Origin: Setaria digitata
Lineage: Eukaryota > Nematoda > Chromadorea > Rhabditida > Setariidae
Reading direction: 5' to 3'
Assembly: GCA_003640385.1 (NCBI GenBank)
Contig: RCAB01000073.1
Span: 62,001-126,000, forward strand
Length of the DNA: 64,000 bases
Positions within the stretch are counted from its first letter, which is position 1. Every line of letters starts with the position of its first letter. Position numbers and translations under genes: made by a program. The notes beneath the pieces are model-generated. The model did no database searches. It worked only from the letters and a program-made list of their open reading frames with translations, and was not told where the DNA came from. This document shows positions 1 through 13,321 of the stretch, in pieces.

Positions 1-1372
1 TTCTAAACATGTGTTCTACTTACCTATTTATTTCAGGATTTCGTAACAAAAAGGATCAAATAGAATCATCCCTTATTTAATATAATTTAAAAAAAAACGG
101 TTTTTTTGTAAAATACAAAAGGTTTTCGTTTATTTCAACTAGTCATTGAAAATGAGTAATATATAGATGTTTGTAAAATTAGTCAATCCGACTTATTGTT
201 TTCCAGTTAGTTATTTAATAAATTCTTCAAACGAAGGTGTAATTGTGTTTTGATTCACTATAAAAACAGTTCCAGTTAAAATGTGCATTACAAATTAGAA
301 TCAAATCAATGGAAGCCAATACTGATTTCAAAATTTGTTATGTTATAAAACACAAAAATGCTTCTTGCAAAACATTTCATGTGTTCAGTTATCAGTTCTT
401 TAACTATTTCTACTAGGTCAGTTATTTAAATACAGCTCAAATAGATTCCAAAACTTCTGATCAGGCGAATTATGATATCTAGCCTATCAGATTCATGCAG
501 TGAAAAGTTTATGTAATATAAAACATTATCATGAATAAATTATGATAGAGAATTATGACGAAAAAACCATGATACTAATTTTTTATGTAATTACGAAGAA
601 TATTGTAAAGATGGAAAATATGTAGTCAGTGAGAGAGAATAATTAATTTATTTAGATGTGATTTCAGAATTGAAAATGTGTTACTTTAGGACTTCTAAAA
701 CTTTTTTTCCAAAAGAATCGAATTAGTTTCTTCTCTTCATATGTATCTTTCAGGAAGTTGAAATTTTTTCACTAATTTATATGCGGGATACAATAGGTAC
801 AAATGATTATCAAGTGATAATTCATTAGTGATAAACAAATTGCAATAAAAATAAGAAAAAAAAGCTGGATGTGACGATAAGATCGATAAATTGATAATGC
901 TCCAACTCTTATCCAAAATTTCTATAATGTGCACCTAGATTTCTGATGATTAAAACACGATATAAGGAATTTTTGTGAATTTTGATAATATAGAACTTAG
1001 ATCTTAGTGAAAGTGGGTAGTAAATTTTGCAGGTCCTACAAGCTAGTCTGAACTGTTAATAAGACTTTATAGATTTTTCTAAAAGATAGCACATGCATTT
1101 ATAATCATGAAGACCAAGGTTAGAGGTCAGGAGAGTATTTCACGTAGCAATTAAAAAGATCTTGATAGTTTAATGGAAATTATTGAACAGTTATCATAAG
1201 TTCCAAGCAAATATTTCGAGATTCATCAAAAATCAAAGAATTAACTTTTTAATTATTGTTGTAAACAGTGACAAATTATTTTTAAAATAAATTAATTTTC
1301 AGAAATCACCACGAAAAACAGAAGGAGACTGTGGCAAAGAAGAAATTTCCACCTAACAAACATCATCTACAA
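1..1372. other. non-coding, nothing recognised
   Basis: A/T-rich DNA downstream of the secreted protein gene that begins at 2430 on the minus strand. Only short chance ORFs are present, with no domain, RNA gene or repeat that I can support. Confidence 0.5.
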
Positions 1373-2430
1373 TTAGTGCTTTCTGGCTTCGGTGGCAGTT
1401 GAAAAGGACAATAAATTCTTTAAAGCATTGCTGCTGCTACTACTACTGCCTTGATTACCGTAGACACCGTACACAACCGGGTAACTACTGTAAGTGGCAG
1501 GAAGAGAATAAGCAGCCGGTAAGCCTAAATGACTAGTAGTGATATAATCGCCAGGTACCCCTAAATTAGTGCTGTAGACACTGTGTGCAGAAGGCAATGA
1601 GTAGGTCTTGTAGCTTGCGTCCGGAAGCGAAGAATATGAAATAGCGTTGCTGTTGGAAATGCCATAATCTGCACCGGAGCCGGCTGACGAAGTGGAAAGC
1701 GTACTGTACCCTGTGCTTGGCAAACAGTTATTGTTGTAGCAACTAAAGTATCCACTTTCCGTGCCATAGTTCCCCGTAGAACCATAAGCGTTTTTCCAGG
1801 TCATCCCAGTCTGGAAAGTGAGTACTGCTTACCAGAGTTTATGCATCAGAAAATTCAAATTCTTTTCTTGGTCATAATTAACGATTCTGTGCTGAAAAAG
1901 ACACACTGCTAAATATTAAATTAATTGGCGATTTAAAGTGGTTGAAATTTACCGTAGAAGGGGTTCCATAGTTCACAGTATTACCGGAATGACTGCTCCC
2001 ATACCCTGCACTGCCGTATTCGTTTGATCCGTAGATGTAACTATTGCCACTGTTGCTGCTTGGAATGACGAAAGCACTGCTTGCAGGTAGTGAATACAAG
2101 CTTTGGCTAGTTGTACCTGAATTTGCAGTATTCGAGGAACCCACTGAAAGTTAAAAAAGAAAAATTGGAGGTACCAATTTTAGGGTGGAAAATTCTCTTA
2201 GACTAGTCTTTTTGGTCGCACTATTTCTAAAGGAAAGCAAATCAAATTTATATCTTTTATATTAAAAAAAGAAGACTACCGTAATTACCGCCACCGAAAC
2301 CAAATCCACGCGAAATCGAACCGCTACTGCCCAATGCACAACTTGAACAGTAACTACTACCACCATAACCTAGCTGGCTGCTGCATTGCTTGAATGTTAC
2401 AACTATGGTAACAAAAACCAAATGATACAT
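1373..2430 (-). CDS. secreted Gly/Ser/Tyr-rich low-complexity protein, 259 aa, 3 exons
   Basis: Minus-strand exons 2430-2280, 2143-1953 and 1810-1373. Phases agree and the spliced length is 780 nt. The start is the ATG at 2430, followed by a hydrophobic leader (MYHLVFVTIVV), so the product is probably secreted. The rest is dominated by Gly, Ser, Tyr, Asn and Thr with loose repeats such as YGSxxYGSA, GYGSSHSG and SSYPVVYGVYG, plus a run of six serines near the C-terminus. Cysteines are few: one after the leader, a YCSSC pair and one pair in FSCYNNNC. Composition resembles structural surface, sheath or eggshell proteins, but I recognise no family. The function is unknown; the gene model is well supported by splice sites and phase. 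Confidence 0.78.
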
Positions 2431-5400
2431 ATTTGATCGAATAGCTAAAAAAAAAAACGATCAGATCGAACATTTCATTTAAAATTTAAATTTTATCGGC
2501 AAAAAATTGCGAAGAAAATGATACTTCAAAATATTATGTTTAGACTCTGCGTTATCACTTATGATTCCTATGTTTATTAGCTTTTCTTAACTAAACTGTT
2601 ACAGTTTTTATCATACTGCACTGCTCATAAAAATAATCTCTATTCTTTGCTTTTAAGCTTAATTAAAGTCTTGGAGAGCTATTTCTGAACCGATATAGGG
2701 ACTACAGTAAGAAACAATGATATCAAAGGTGATGATGAATTTTTAGATGACACGAGAATATTAGGTTGAAAAATGCCACCAATGATTATAACTAGTTATA
2801 CTAAATACTTCGTTTTTAAAGAATAATAATAGCTTGTTGAGCAGAAGTAATGTATCCGCTAGTAGAAATCGGAAACGGTAAAAGATCTCCTTGGAAATAT
2901 GGCGCTTCTTCCTGAGATTCTGATTCAAATACAAATATGACAGACATCACATCAACTTTGGCTATAAAACTATTCATCTGTATTTTTTACGGATATTTTA
3001 GAACGAAATGTTAAGTGAAGTTTGGATGATGTTAGTTGGCTACTGAAACTTTTATAAAGAAATTAGCAGCTGACCGGTTATCCGCGCTGTCCGGTTTCAG
3101 AGAAGGCGGGATCTGATGTCGAGATTTTTCACCGCATTCACTTTCAATTTACCAAACCTTCATCTCACCAGCAGGCAAACTTCTGATTCTGTCTGCACAA
3201 GAAAGTGTCCTCAAATGTTTCCGTCACCAAAGTGGTGCACATCTAAAGTGCTACCTTAGTTGTAGCCTCACTTACTACTGTTTACTTATTACTTTGCTTG
3301 CCTTATCTCATCCATCCTTCCCTCGATCACTGTCCATCCAATGACCTGAACTGCGGTCAGTAAGAAAATTTGCCTCTTTTCTTGCTACTTGCTATGTAAA
3401 CATTTGGAAAAGTTTTCTAGAATGACTTGTTTACAAATTTGAAATTTCGGAATTCAGTCTATTAATAAAATTTAAATGAAAAACTAGATTTTACACAAAT
3501 TATCCTCTCTCTACAAAAAGCATTTTCGCTTTTCGTGAAAATTTTTTTCTTTTCGGCAAATTTTTCACTTTCACCACTTTTCTAATATAAATTAACATCT
3601 TGACTCGACATGAAGAAAATTACACTTGATTTTAAACCGTAACGGAATTTTTGTTTCCAGTTAGTAAGTTGAACAACAAAACTTTCCAGCTGTTTTTTTT
3701 TTCCTTTTTCCTTTTTTTTTTCTTTTTTCTTTTTTTTTTTTTTTTTTCAAAGATATATTAGCTGACCGATAATTTTTGCTGCTTTAAAAAATTTATTTAG
3801 CTCATCTTTTAAACTGTTTAGAGTTTTGTTTAAATAGAAGGAAAAAAGTATCATTGATTTTTCAGACTTTTGGCGACACAAAAAGTATCCTTTACTAGTG
3901 TCGTTTATCTCCCGATGAGAGGAATTCAGTGCATGATCCTGAATGGTCCTGAGGATCATACGACTATCAAGAAATTCTTTAACTAAAGAGAAAAAAAAAG
4001 CATCCTAGTCCAATTCTACTGAATAATGAATTTAATTGTTTTTCAAGCGTGCATGCACATCATGCGTTGGAATGATTCGTTATAAAAGAATAAATTTTAC
4101 TGAAATGAAATTTTCTGGTAGCTGAGTTAAGAACAAATTGTTTTAATGCATAATCAAAGTTTTTATTACTTGAATAATGTTCTCTGTTACATAATAAATT
4201 TCGTTGTGCTCGAATAAAGTTATGTCTCAAAATTAGCAAAACTAAGCACTCAAGAACCGATTACTGGTAACATGTAATGTCTAGTATGACAGAATATTAT
4301 CATGAAAGTTCAAATTTTCAAGCACTGAATTTAATACGAATACAGTGAGAGGAATCAGTTGCTTAAAAAATATTTTTGAAACTTTATTTTTCACAAATCT
4401 AAAGTTTTCCTTAAAAAGAACAAGCCCTCTTGATTCATAAAAATTGTCATTTGTTTAAAACAGCAAAAATCAGAAATCAGTTTCATTTGGTTGTTTGTTC
4501 TCTCAATGTGCTTTTTAAGCTCATTTTGTTAAATTCGTTTAAACGGAATTTCTTTATGAGTTTTCTCGAAGACTTTAGTTTACTTCTTTTATTTGATGGC
4601 CAAAACCAACTCATTCAAGTAACTTTTTCTTCCTTTATTCTAGCATTTTCGAGTTGTGAAAACAATGTGTTAACAGTTAATTCTTCTTTCATGCTGTACC
4701 AACCTGTTATCTTAAAAATCTGCATATTCTGTCTTAATTAATCTGATTCAGCTCAACGAAATTCAATAGTCTTTGATTTGAAAATGAGAATGTTAGTGCC
4801 AAATTGCAGCACTAACATAATATTATGAAACTTTTGTAACGAAAACATTAAAATAGTAAGTTCATTGATAGTTAATGATATTCCAATATTTAAGATTGAA
4901 AAAAATGTTCACAGTCAATACAGTTAAGCAGCTAAAAAGATTCCTTAAAAAGAAAAAAAAAAATGAATTTACTGAAAGTCGGAGTTTTCCTTCATTTTTC
5001 CTCTGTTTCAAGAAAATTTAATTTTTTACGCATATCAATGATTTTACTTTACGATTTTCTTTTCATTAGAATAATGGAACCTTCAAAATTGACAATCTCT
5101 AGCATTTTCAAGATTATGAGCCAGTTTTCATTTTAAATTTTACAGTTTGATATTTTTCGTTGCTTAAAAAGAAGATTAAAGCTAACAACTTGTTTGTAAA
5201 TTACAAAACTGATTGTTCAGCTACAAAAGATTTCAAATTAAGAAGCAAAATTCAAAATCTGTATTATATGAAGGAGGGAAGGAAAATTCAGAATTTAATG
5301 CTGAAGAAAGGAAGGACGATTTAGTATTTGAGAAGGACCAATTCATTGAAAATATCCTTTAAGTTCTTCAGATATCTGCCGTTGTGAAATCATTTCAATT

Positions 5401-6494
5401 TTTTTCTTTTTTGTTTAGAAAAAAAAAAAAAGAAAATACTGTAACAGATTTTTGAATAATAAACGAAAGATTAAAAAGAGAACAGCAATTTTACAGAACT
5501 GAGGGATTTTTTCTATTGCCTATTGACACAAAGTAATATTTTTTGTTGATTTGTTCGGCGTGGAATGTTTGATGATTGTCCGAGCAGTGCAAATAAGGAG
5601 AGCTTGGCTGAACTGATATGATAACAGGTGAGAGAAGAAGGTTGCCACTGGAAGCTATCGTAAAGGTGATAACAGGAGCGCTAAGATAAAGTTTACGAAT
5701 AAATAAGAAAGGACGTCTTTTACAGGTGCAACAAAAAAAAGAAAAAAAAACGATGTCATGCTGCTTATCTAATTCATAATGATTTGATTGCTTATTATTT
5801 TCCTATTATTATTATAATGAAAAAATAATGAATAAAGATTAAATTAACTGTATAAAGTGAATGTTGCAAGCAGATGTGTCTTGATTAGTTAGCCTCTTCT
5901 TGATTCTTACATCCTTTATCACTCTCTTTTTGGTTTCTCTGACTGTTTACTTTTCCGTTTTGTTATTTAAATCTTTTTTTTTTTTTTTGTCATTAATTTT
6001 TTTTTCACCTCTTATTTTTATCAACAAAATGTGCTTGTTATTCAAATATTTTACCGTTTGCACAAAAAGTCATTAAATATCAGTCTCGTAAAGCAAAAGA
6101 AATGCTTTCACCTCCTATTTCGTCCTTGCCATCTCCTTTTGGGGAAATTTTGAGAAGAGTTATCTAAAGCACTGTATGCAGTAGACGGAAGAAATTCTTT
6201 TGCGGGAATAGAAATTGCTCCATTTATTTCTTTTCTTTCTTCCATTCTACATGTAGAACGAAATGACCTACCGATTTATTTCGAGAATACCTCAGCAATT
6301 GTTGGTACAAAAGGTCAAATTTCGTTCTGATAACAAATGGATCAAACTTCCAACGTACCTTTTCCAATTTACTTGTGTTCTCGGATTTGGACGTTTACTT
6401 TCGGTTGAATTTGATCATGAAACATTCATTTACTCGCAGTAGCGAAGAAGAGTTCAACAAAATCTTCAGCATTACTTGAAAAATTAGCCGGACA
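2431..6494. other. intergenic, 4.1 kb, no gene recognised
   Basis: Divergent intergenic region between the secreted protein (minus) and the SLC19 transporter (plus). It is A/T-rich with T tracts around 3690-3750 and 5975-6003. ORFs of 60-103 codons, for example at 4430-4741, have no recognisable domain and low-complexity A/T-driven composition. Promoters of both genes presumably lie here, but I cannot point to specific elements. Confidence 0.5.
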
Positions 6495-9400
6495 ATGTGG
6501 CGTTTCCTGACAGCACTTATTTGCTTTTATGGATTTATTAAGGAATTTAAAATTGGCGAACCATTCATTTATTTATATCAGAGTGAAGTATTAAATTTAA
6601 CACGCGAACAGCTTACAAATGAGGTTCGTGATGTCGACATAGAGGTCATTAGAGCTTATCAGTATCATCTCTGATAAATCTGACAAAAAAAATCATGAAT
6701 GATTTACTTTTCAAATTCAACTAATAGCTTGTTTTAAGTGGCATCAATTTTCTTCAATGCATTCAGTTCTGCTAGCAAAACATTCAATTTCAGGTTTATC
6801 CATTCATTGCTTACAGTTATTTGTTATCATTAATACCAGTGTTTCTTCTTACCGATTTAACCCTTTATAAACCAACGATGTTGTTGGAAATTGTCGGACA
6901 AACCATTTATCGGTCTGCTTCATTCATCATTTTACGGAATTATCCCCGGAATCCCAAAACCATACTTGGTGTGTGCATGTCCATCTCTTTTTAACAGTAC
7001 TGGGTTCTTTACTTCTGTTAGGCTAGTATTTGCACTCTTAAATAAGCAATGTAATTTCCAGATCTTCTAATTAATTTTCAGATTGATACAAGCTCGACTG
7101 AATTTTCATGTTAAGGGCTTCATCTAAGATTAAACTAATTACGAGGATTTAGTTTTCCCACTGAATTCAGCTTACACGATATTAAATTTGCTATATAATT
7201 AGTCAGCAGTCTGAAATTCCCATGTCTAGACCAATAATTCCGATAAACTGTTTTTTTTTTGCTATCCCTATAATTTTTTTTTTTATTTCGTTTTTTTCAA
7301 GTTTTATTGAAAAAAAAAAAAATTTTTTTAAGTGGTACATTAGTGTTTTTCCCTACCGTTTGGGCACAAAAACTAGGGATGATGATTTATGGTACAGCAT
7401 CTGCTGCAGAAGTAGCCTTCTTCTCCTACATTTACGCAAAATCGGAAAAGGATCAGTACCAAAAGTAAGTATATATGGCTATTTACTCATCATGCCTAAC
7501 TTTTTTTTATTACTTCGAAGTTATTTATTTCTCTGACTTACTTCATGCTTTACTTATCCTATTAGTGCTCTGAACTTGGCTACTCTGCTTTAAAACTCTT
7601 TTAATCTTAGATTAACGAGTTACTCAAGGGCAGCAGTGATGTCTGGACGAATGGTGAGTTATTTATTGGCTCAAACAATTATTCTCACTGGAATTGGAAG
7701 TTATCGGTCTTTGCAATGGATAGGCTTTTGTATCCCATGTTTTGTTATCATTCTTGCTGCATTTTTGCCAAATGTACAGTGGAAACAAGTAGCTGTTAGG
7801 CTTTTCGAGTCGAGAAACAAAGGTAATTAATTAATTAAGTTTAAAACATTAGAAGTCTAATTCTAGCAAATCCAATTAACTTTTCTCTCTCTTTCTTACT
7901 TTTCGCGTCACTTTTTTGACACTTTTCAGAAACGGTAGTCGAAGAACACAACTTACCAGACACATACCGTGCTTATGTACACTATCAGTTATGCCTAATG
8001 CGCCGCAACATAACTGAGATATATCGGATCAGTGCCATCCGAAAGTGGTCTCTCTGGTGGGCGCTAACAACCTGCATGTCACTTCAGGTATTTTTGATTA
8101 ATCAAGTTAGTCCTCTTCTCATCGATCACGTTAATGAAGTCATATAGCGACGGCATCAATTTGTTTTCATTTAAATGATAATTATTTCTTAAAGAGTGAG
8201 TCAAATGCAATCATCGTTGCTGCAATTAGAAGTTGTGGTGTTTAATGAGTAAGTTACAAAATGGGCACAAAATGCAGGTAGCTCAATATTCTCAACCACT
8301 TTGGGGCGAAGTACAACGTGGCAATATGAATTCACTGAACGGCTTCGCGGAAGCTGTCTATACTGCTGCAGGTAATACTGTTTTCAATTTAAGGCATCAC
8401 AGTGATAGGAAATCAAAGAAGATGCATATCAGTGAATAAATATTCTGACAATAACTTCTAATTATCATACGCGTGATGAAATAAATCCAGTCTTTACATT
8501 GCAGTTTTTCACTGCATCGTTTTTTCTTTTGAGAACTGATTAACCTAACAAGACTGTTCACTAAGACATTAGCCGATGATGATGAACAGTTGTGAAGAGT
8601 TCTAACAATAATTGCAAGTTTCAGCTGCAATATGCATTTTGTTATTGGGCTTAGCTAAGATAAATTGGGACAGATGGGGTGAACTGTCATTGGCTATCAT
8701 TTCCTTAATAGATACACTGGTACTAATTGTATACTCACGAGCACAATCCATATGGATTATGTATGTTTGTTATATTGGCTATCGAAGTTTGTATCAAATG
8801 ATGATTACCATAGCCCAGTGAGTTATCTATTTCATTGCTTGTCTTGTTAGAATTCTCTTTATTAAGTCAGTTTCTTAATTAAAAAAAAAATTATAACTTC
8901 AACTATAATTTAATCGAAAAGTTCAAGGACTCAAATTCTTGTCTGACGAAGCCACTTCTACTTTCGCAGCTTACGAGACAAACATATTATCCTTTCGGTG
9001 AACATACATACAACTGTTATGACTGCTAAGAAAACATTGCAAAATTCATAAAAATATAACCGCATGTTTTACGGAAGTTTTTTGAATGGCTTCTGGACGC
9101 GCCAGTTCTGTAACAGATTTCCGAATGCGCTATCTTTGCTTTTGTCGAAATCTAATGCTCCGAATAAAATTTTAAAAACTGCGAAACATAAAGTTTAGCC
9201 GTATCTGCAGCGTCAAAAAACAAACACCTATAAAATTTAGGAAAACTGAGCAATTCATTTCATAAACTTTATTTTACTTTTTTTTTTTCTTCATGATGAC
9301 ATTTCCCCAGTTGTTTGCAGGTGGAATTTGGCAAGAAAAATGATCGGTGAGTCATATGGCTTAGTATTCGGTTTGAATTCATTTATAGCTCTTTTACTCC

Positions 9401-9895
9401 AGGCAATACTCACTGCCATTGTACCTGATCAACGTGGACTAAATATGCCAGTTAGAAGACAGGTAATGTTTTTTCTAATGCTTTTTTGCTTACTGAAATC
9501 AAGAAAAAAAGAACTTAACTGTACCACTGTACTCAGAGAAAATCTGTAATCTATTCTAGTACTTTAGAATCAAGTTGCTTTGTAACTCAGCTATAGGCTA
9601 AATTTAATTTCAATTGCAAACTAAACTAGTCAGCTCATTTAGCAATCAAAACTATTGCGTCAAGCACTAAAATTCCTTAATAAACTACAAATATTATTAA
9701 ATTTCTATATCTTATAGCACTGATAAAACGACAAACCCAACTTATTTGCAGTTTCTGGTATATGCTGTATGCCATGCATTTATCGGATCAATCTTTCTAA
9801 TCTCACTATTTTGCTCACTTATCAGACAATGTAAATCTAAAACATCAATACATCCCGAGCAGTCTCGGGAATACATCTTGCAACAGCGCGGATAA
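6495..9895 (+). CDS. SLC19-family folate/thiamine-type transporter, 444 aa, 9 exons
   Basis: Exons 6495-6623, 6794-6968, 7377-7464, 7611-7822, 7930-8087, 8278-8371, 8625-8817, 9321-9462 and 9752-9895; all phases match, 1335 nt. The protein is a polytopic membrane protein like reduced folate carriers and thiamine transporters: a GFIKEFKIGEPFIYLY start in TM1, EVYPFIAYSYLL and PVFLLTDLTLYKP in TM2, IYGTASAAEVAFFSYIYAK, a cytosolic loop, then VFGLNSFIALLLQ and VPDQRGLNMPVRRQ near the last helix. These match the SLC19 fold, which moves folates or thiamine across the plasma membrane. Nematodes have several paralogues (folt genes) and the substrate cannot be read from sequence. The ATG follows T/C-rich AG sites near 6440 and 6471, consistent with SL trans-splicing. 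It converges on RPF1 350 bp downstream. Confidence 0.9.
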
Positions 9896-10244
9896 GAAGT
9901 TCCTTAAAGTGAATAGCATTATAATATCCTACTTGCACCACGCAATAATTATTAAGTGCTGACAGAAAACGATGCAAGACTGCTATTCAATTATTTTTAT
10001 TTCTGAGATGCACTGAGAATTTCCACCGCTGCGCATTTCTAACTTCTAATTTCAACGTGATTAGTCTAACGAATTAAATACCACTTACTGAGGATGAAAC
10101 AGACTTAAGTGGAAAAATTAAAACAGTGTAAAACGCGATGAACATGGACTTTCTGAGATAAAAGCACAATTATGTAATATTAGCATTTTTTTTTCGCAAA
10201 TTTATTTCTACAACAATGGCTAAAATGGGAAATTATCAAACTTA
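9896..10244. other. convergent 3' ends of SLC19 and RPF1
   Basis: Short spacer holding both 3' UTRs. On the minus strand an AATAAA signal at 10206-10201 lies about 40 nt after the RPF1 stop. Confidence 0.55.
10201..10206 (-). terminator. poly(A) signal AATAAA for RPF1
   Basis: AATAAA read on the minus strand about 40 nt beyond the RPF1 stop codon at 10245-10247. The spacing is usual for a nematode polyadenylation signal. Confidence 0.45.
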
Positions 10245-13200
10245 TCACAAAAAAAATCGCCTTCGACTAGATTCCATTTCATGCCTCTGCAAAATAAACA
10301 ATATCAAGAAATTTAAATCATTTGTTTTTATTTGACTTGAAGAGAGATCATTCATTTATCGATACCACTGATTTGTATTTACCTAACTCTGCACGTAATA
10401 TGAACAAGTGAAGTTTTTGATGACAGAAAAAAATTATTATTTAATAGTACTAGATGCTTAATTAAGAGTTATCTCGCAATTTAAAAAAAAAAAAAATGCA
10501 TTGAAAGCTTTTTAATAAGAATAAATAGTACTTTCTGGTCCAGTCTTTTCCTCGAAAGGAATTAAATAAAAAAAAAATAAGCAAAACACCACCTTCAACA
10601 CCCATTCATATTCGCCATGTCGAGTATCAAATGTTCCCTTTTGTAACCATTTTAATCGTAAAGTGAAACGAGGCCCAAGTTCCAGTAATGCTGCTTTTTC
10701 ACCCTCTTTTTTGAATTCGTATCTACAATTTTGTATCATTTTGTGTAAGAAAGAAATGAACGAATATATGACATTAAGAAACTTTGACAAAAAACTTGGA
10801 CAAAAAAATTTAGGAAAGAATGCTGGAAATGTCTCTGAGTAAAAAAAAAAGTCCATAACCTTTTCAAGATTTATAGCAAACTCAATTATCCTAATAAAAC
10901 GATGTTAGTTTACTTATAAAAGTCAAAAACTACGAAATTTATACAAATGATGTAATAAAATGATTGAATTAGCCGAACTTTAAATTCACTACTTAAAGAT
11001 AACACAGAAAAACCTGTGGTGCCTAAAAAATATATAGTCGCGCTGATTGTGAAAAGTAACTACTCGTCGTCCAGAATACATGGGTTTTTGTGGAAAGAGA
11101 CATGCAAACATTCGAGCAATCGTATGTCCAAGTCGAGTATTAAAATTGTTCAACACTAATTCTGGATAGTGCATTGTCGACTCGCCCTTTCTCTACAAAG
11201 TTAAAGTTGCACTCACTAGCTCTCATAAAACAAAACTTGTCATTTACCAAATTTCAAGTAATTAAGATTGAAACATAGAAGGAGGAGAGAATTTGAAGAA
11301 AAAAGACTGGAACTTTATAATTTATATTTTTGTCCAACATTTCTCGAATATTATCACTTGACATTTCTAATAGTTACAAACTTTTAGTAATAGTTACAAA
11401 CTTTAATAAATGTAAACCTTGAGATCTTTCGTAAATGTCAAACTGTTAATTTTAAAAAATGCAGTTGGACCATCCGGTAAATGACACAGAACGATACCAT
11501 CTGCAAAGATAACGTATATGTGATATTTTTGAAAATAAATGCGGACAATGAAATTAAGACAAAACAAATGAACTTTCGAAATTTAGATAAATTTGATTTC
11601 TTTCTCCTTTTTGTCTTCTCGTCTAGGCAACGCATTTACTCGCTGCTTTATCCACTAACAATTTACGTACTCTACAAATATCTGTGCAAGAAGAAAAAAG
11701 GAAGCAGAAATCAATTTATTTATTTTATTTTTTTGAAGATTTATGCATATAATTAAGTTACTTAATAAAACAGATGACCAAAATTATCAAAAATTATAAA
11801 TTACTTGGTAACTTCCGATCTTCATGTACTACAACCAAATCGGTATATTCGCCAGATTTTGCTTGCTTTATCACCTTTTTCAAAGGAATTCCTTTACGCG
11901 TAAATATATCAGCATTGGGAATGCATTTTTGCAATTCGTAGCAGAATTTGAATGTGTTCTTAAAAAAAGAATAAACTGTTGCACGAAATGATATTGCATT
12001 TTTACAACAATCACACTTCAGTTCATGCTGAAATTAACACAGACAGTACAATACGGCATTTCAGTGGCCTGCGATATAATTCAAAAAGCTAGTGGTATTT
12101 CTCCGAATCAATAAGTAGTTTGAGAATTATTAAAGAAAAAGTACTAACCACTTTAGCATACGGTGAAGTAGTTATCAGAATTTTTGGAGACACTTCATTA
12201 CTGAAATATGCACTCATCTCATCATTTGCTTCATCGTGTTGGATCTGAGAAAAAAAAAATTAAGTAAATAATATCTTTATTGAGATTTAGGATTTTTTCT
12301 ATCTTGAAACTGAATATTATAGCAAACTTGAAAAGATCACACAGAAAGAATTTAATGATCATACAGTGTCTTTAAAAAAAAGGAAAGAACGAGCCAAAAT
12401 GAAACCCAAGCGTAACATAATTCTTAAAAGCGACGAATCTTCCTAGCAATTTTTATTGTCTTTATAGAAATTCCATTAAAATTTTCATACAAAAAAGAAA
12501 GAACGGACTTCCTGATCGTCATTCTCTATCATAGTAACATCATATTCTCGGGTATTTTCAATTGTTCGCGGTTTTTCCTTCGGCACTGCTTCCTCACCAA
12601 GTTTTTTACGTAATTTTGCACGCATCTTTTGTCGCTCACGCTTCGCCTAAACTAATTTGGAATAATACTTATTATATTCACAGATTAACTGGACATAGAA
12701 AATCAGCAATACAATTTTCATGATTTTTCATATCGTTCGACTTTTTAATATATAAAAAGATATAGCTGTGTTGAGCACAAACGTGGTAAGCTCCGAGCCA
12801 ATTCACAACCACTAAAATGATGCCTTCTGAGAAAATTGAGAAAACAAGCAACGGGAGTAATATTGAAGTCCAGATTTTTTAGTGAGCTCAATAAGATTAC
12901 ATGAATAAATGGAGGAAAATTTTTCTTTTTTTTTTTTTTTTCACAAGCGGTTGATGATCCCTCCATTGCTCTTGTTTTACATCAAATCTTCGGACTTTTT
13001 AAGGGATTAATTCTTTCTATTATGAGATATGTTCTGCTCTCTTCATCTTCAACAGCATTCACATTCAAAGAATGGTATATAAAGCGATTGTTTATTCTGC
13101 AACTAACCTTTCTTTTCTTGAAGAAAAAGACCATCAATTAAGCATTTGAAAAAAAACAAACTTACAGCAGCTTTTTCCAAACGTAACTTTTTGCCACGTT

Positions 13201-13321
13201 CATTCTTGGCCGAATTAGGTGTCGCCTTGTATAAACGGTTCAAATTCTGACTTAAGGATCTGGAAGATGTTCCTGGTGCTTTACTAGCTTTTTCCCAGTC
13301 TTCCCTATCCTCTTCCTCCAT
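10245..13321 (-). CDS. RPF1: ribosome production factor 1 (Brix-domain), 325 aa, 8 exons
   Basis: Minus-strand exons 13321-13166, 12646-12509, 12244-12149, 11958-11805, 11500-11418, 11192-11014, 10722-10593 and 10286-10245; phases are consistent, 978 nt. The N-terminal third is charged ([17 protein letters not shown]). The Brix domain follows: SPKILITT, a [18 protein letters not shown] segment, [64 protein letters not shown] and GEYEW. The short last exon gives [13 protein letters not shown], the family's typical end. RPF1 works in the nucleolus in pre-60S assembly and 27S pre-rRNA processing. The start is the ATG at 13321, 25 nt after a CTTTTAG acceptor, a likely SL site. Donor choice at 12149 (AKV versus AK) is uncertain by one codon. 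Confidence 0.93.
11368..11404. repeat. short tandem repeat (17 bp, two copies) in an RPF1 intron
   Basis: TAATAGTTACAAACTTT occurs at 11368-11384 and again at 11388-11404, separated by three bases, inside the RPF1 intron between 11193 and 11417. Confidence 0.6.

Noticed and set aside
4430..4741. 103-codon plus-strand ORF in the 2.4-6.5 kb gap
   Set aside because: Phe/Leu/Asn-dominated composition expected from A/T-rich DNA, no domain, no splice partners and no promoter evidence.
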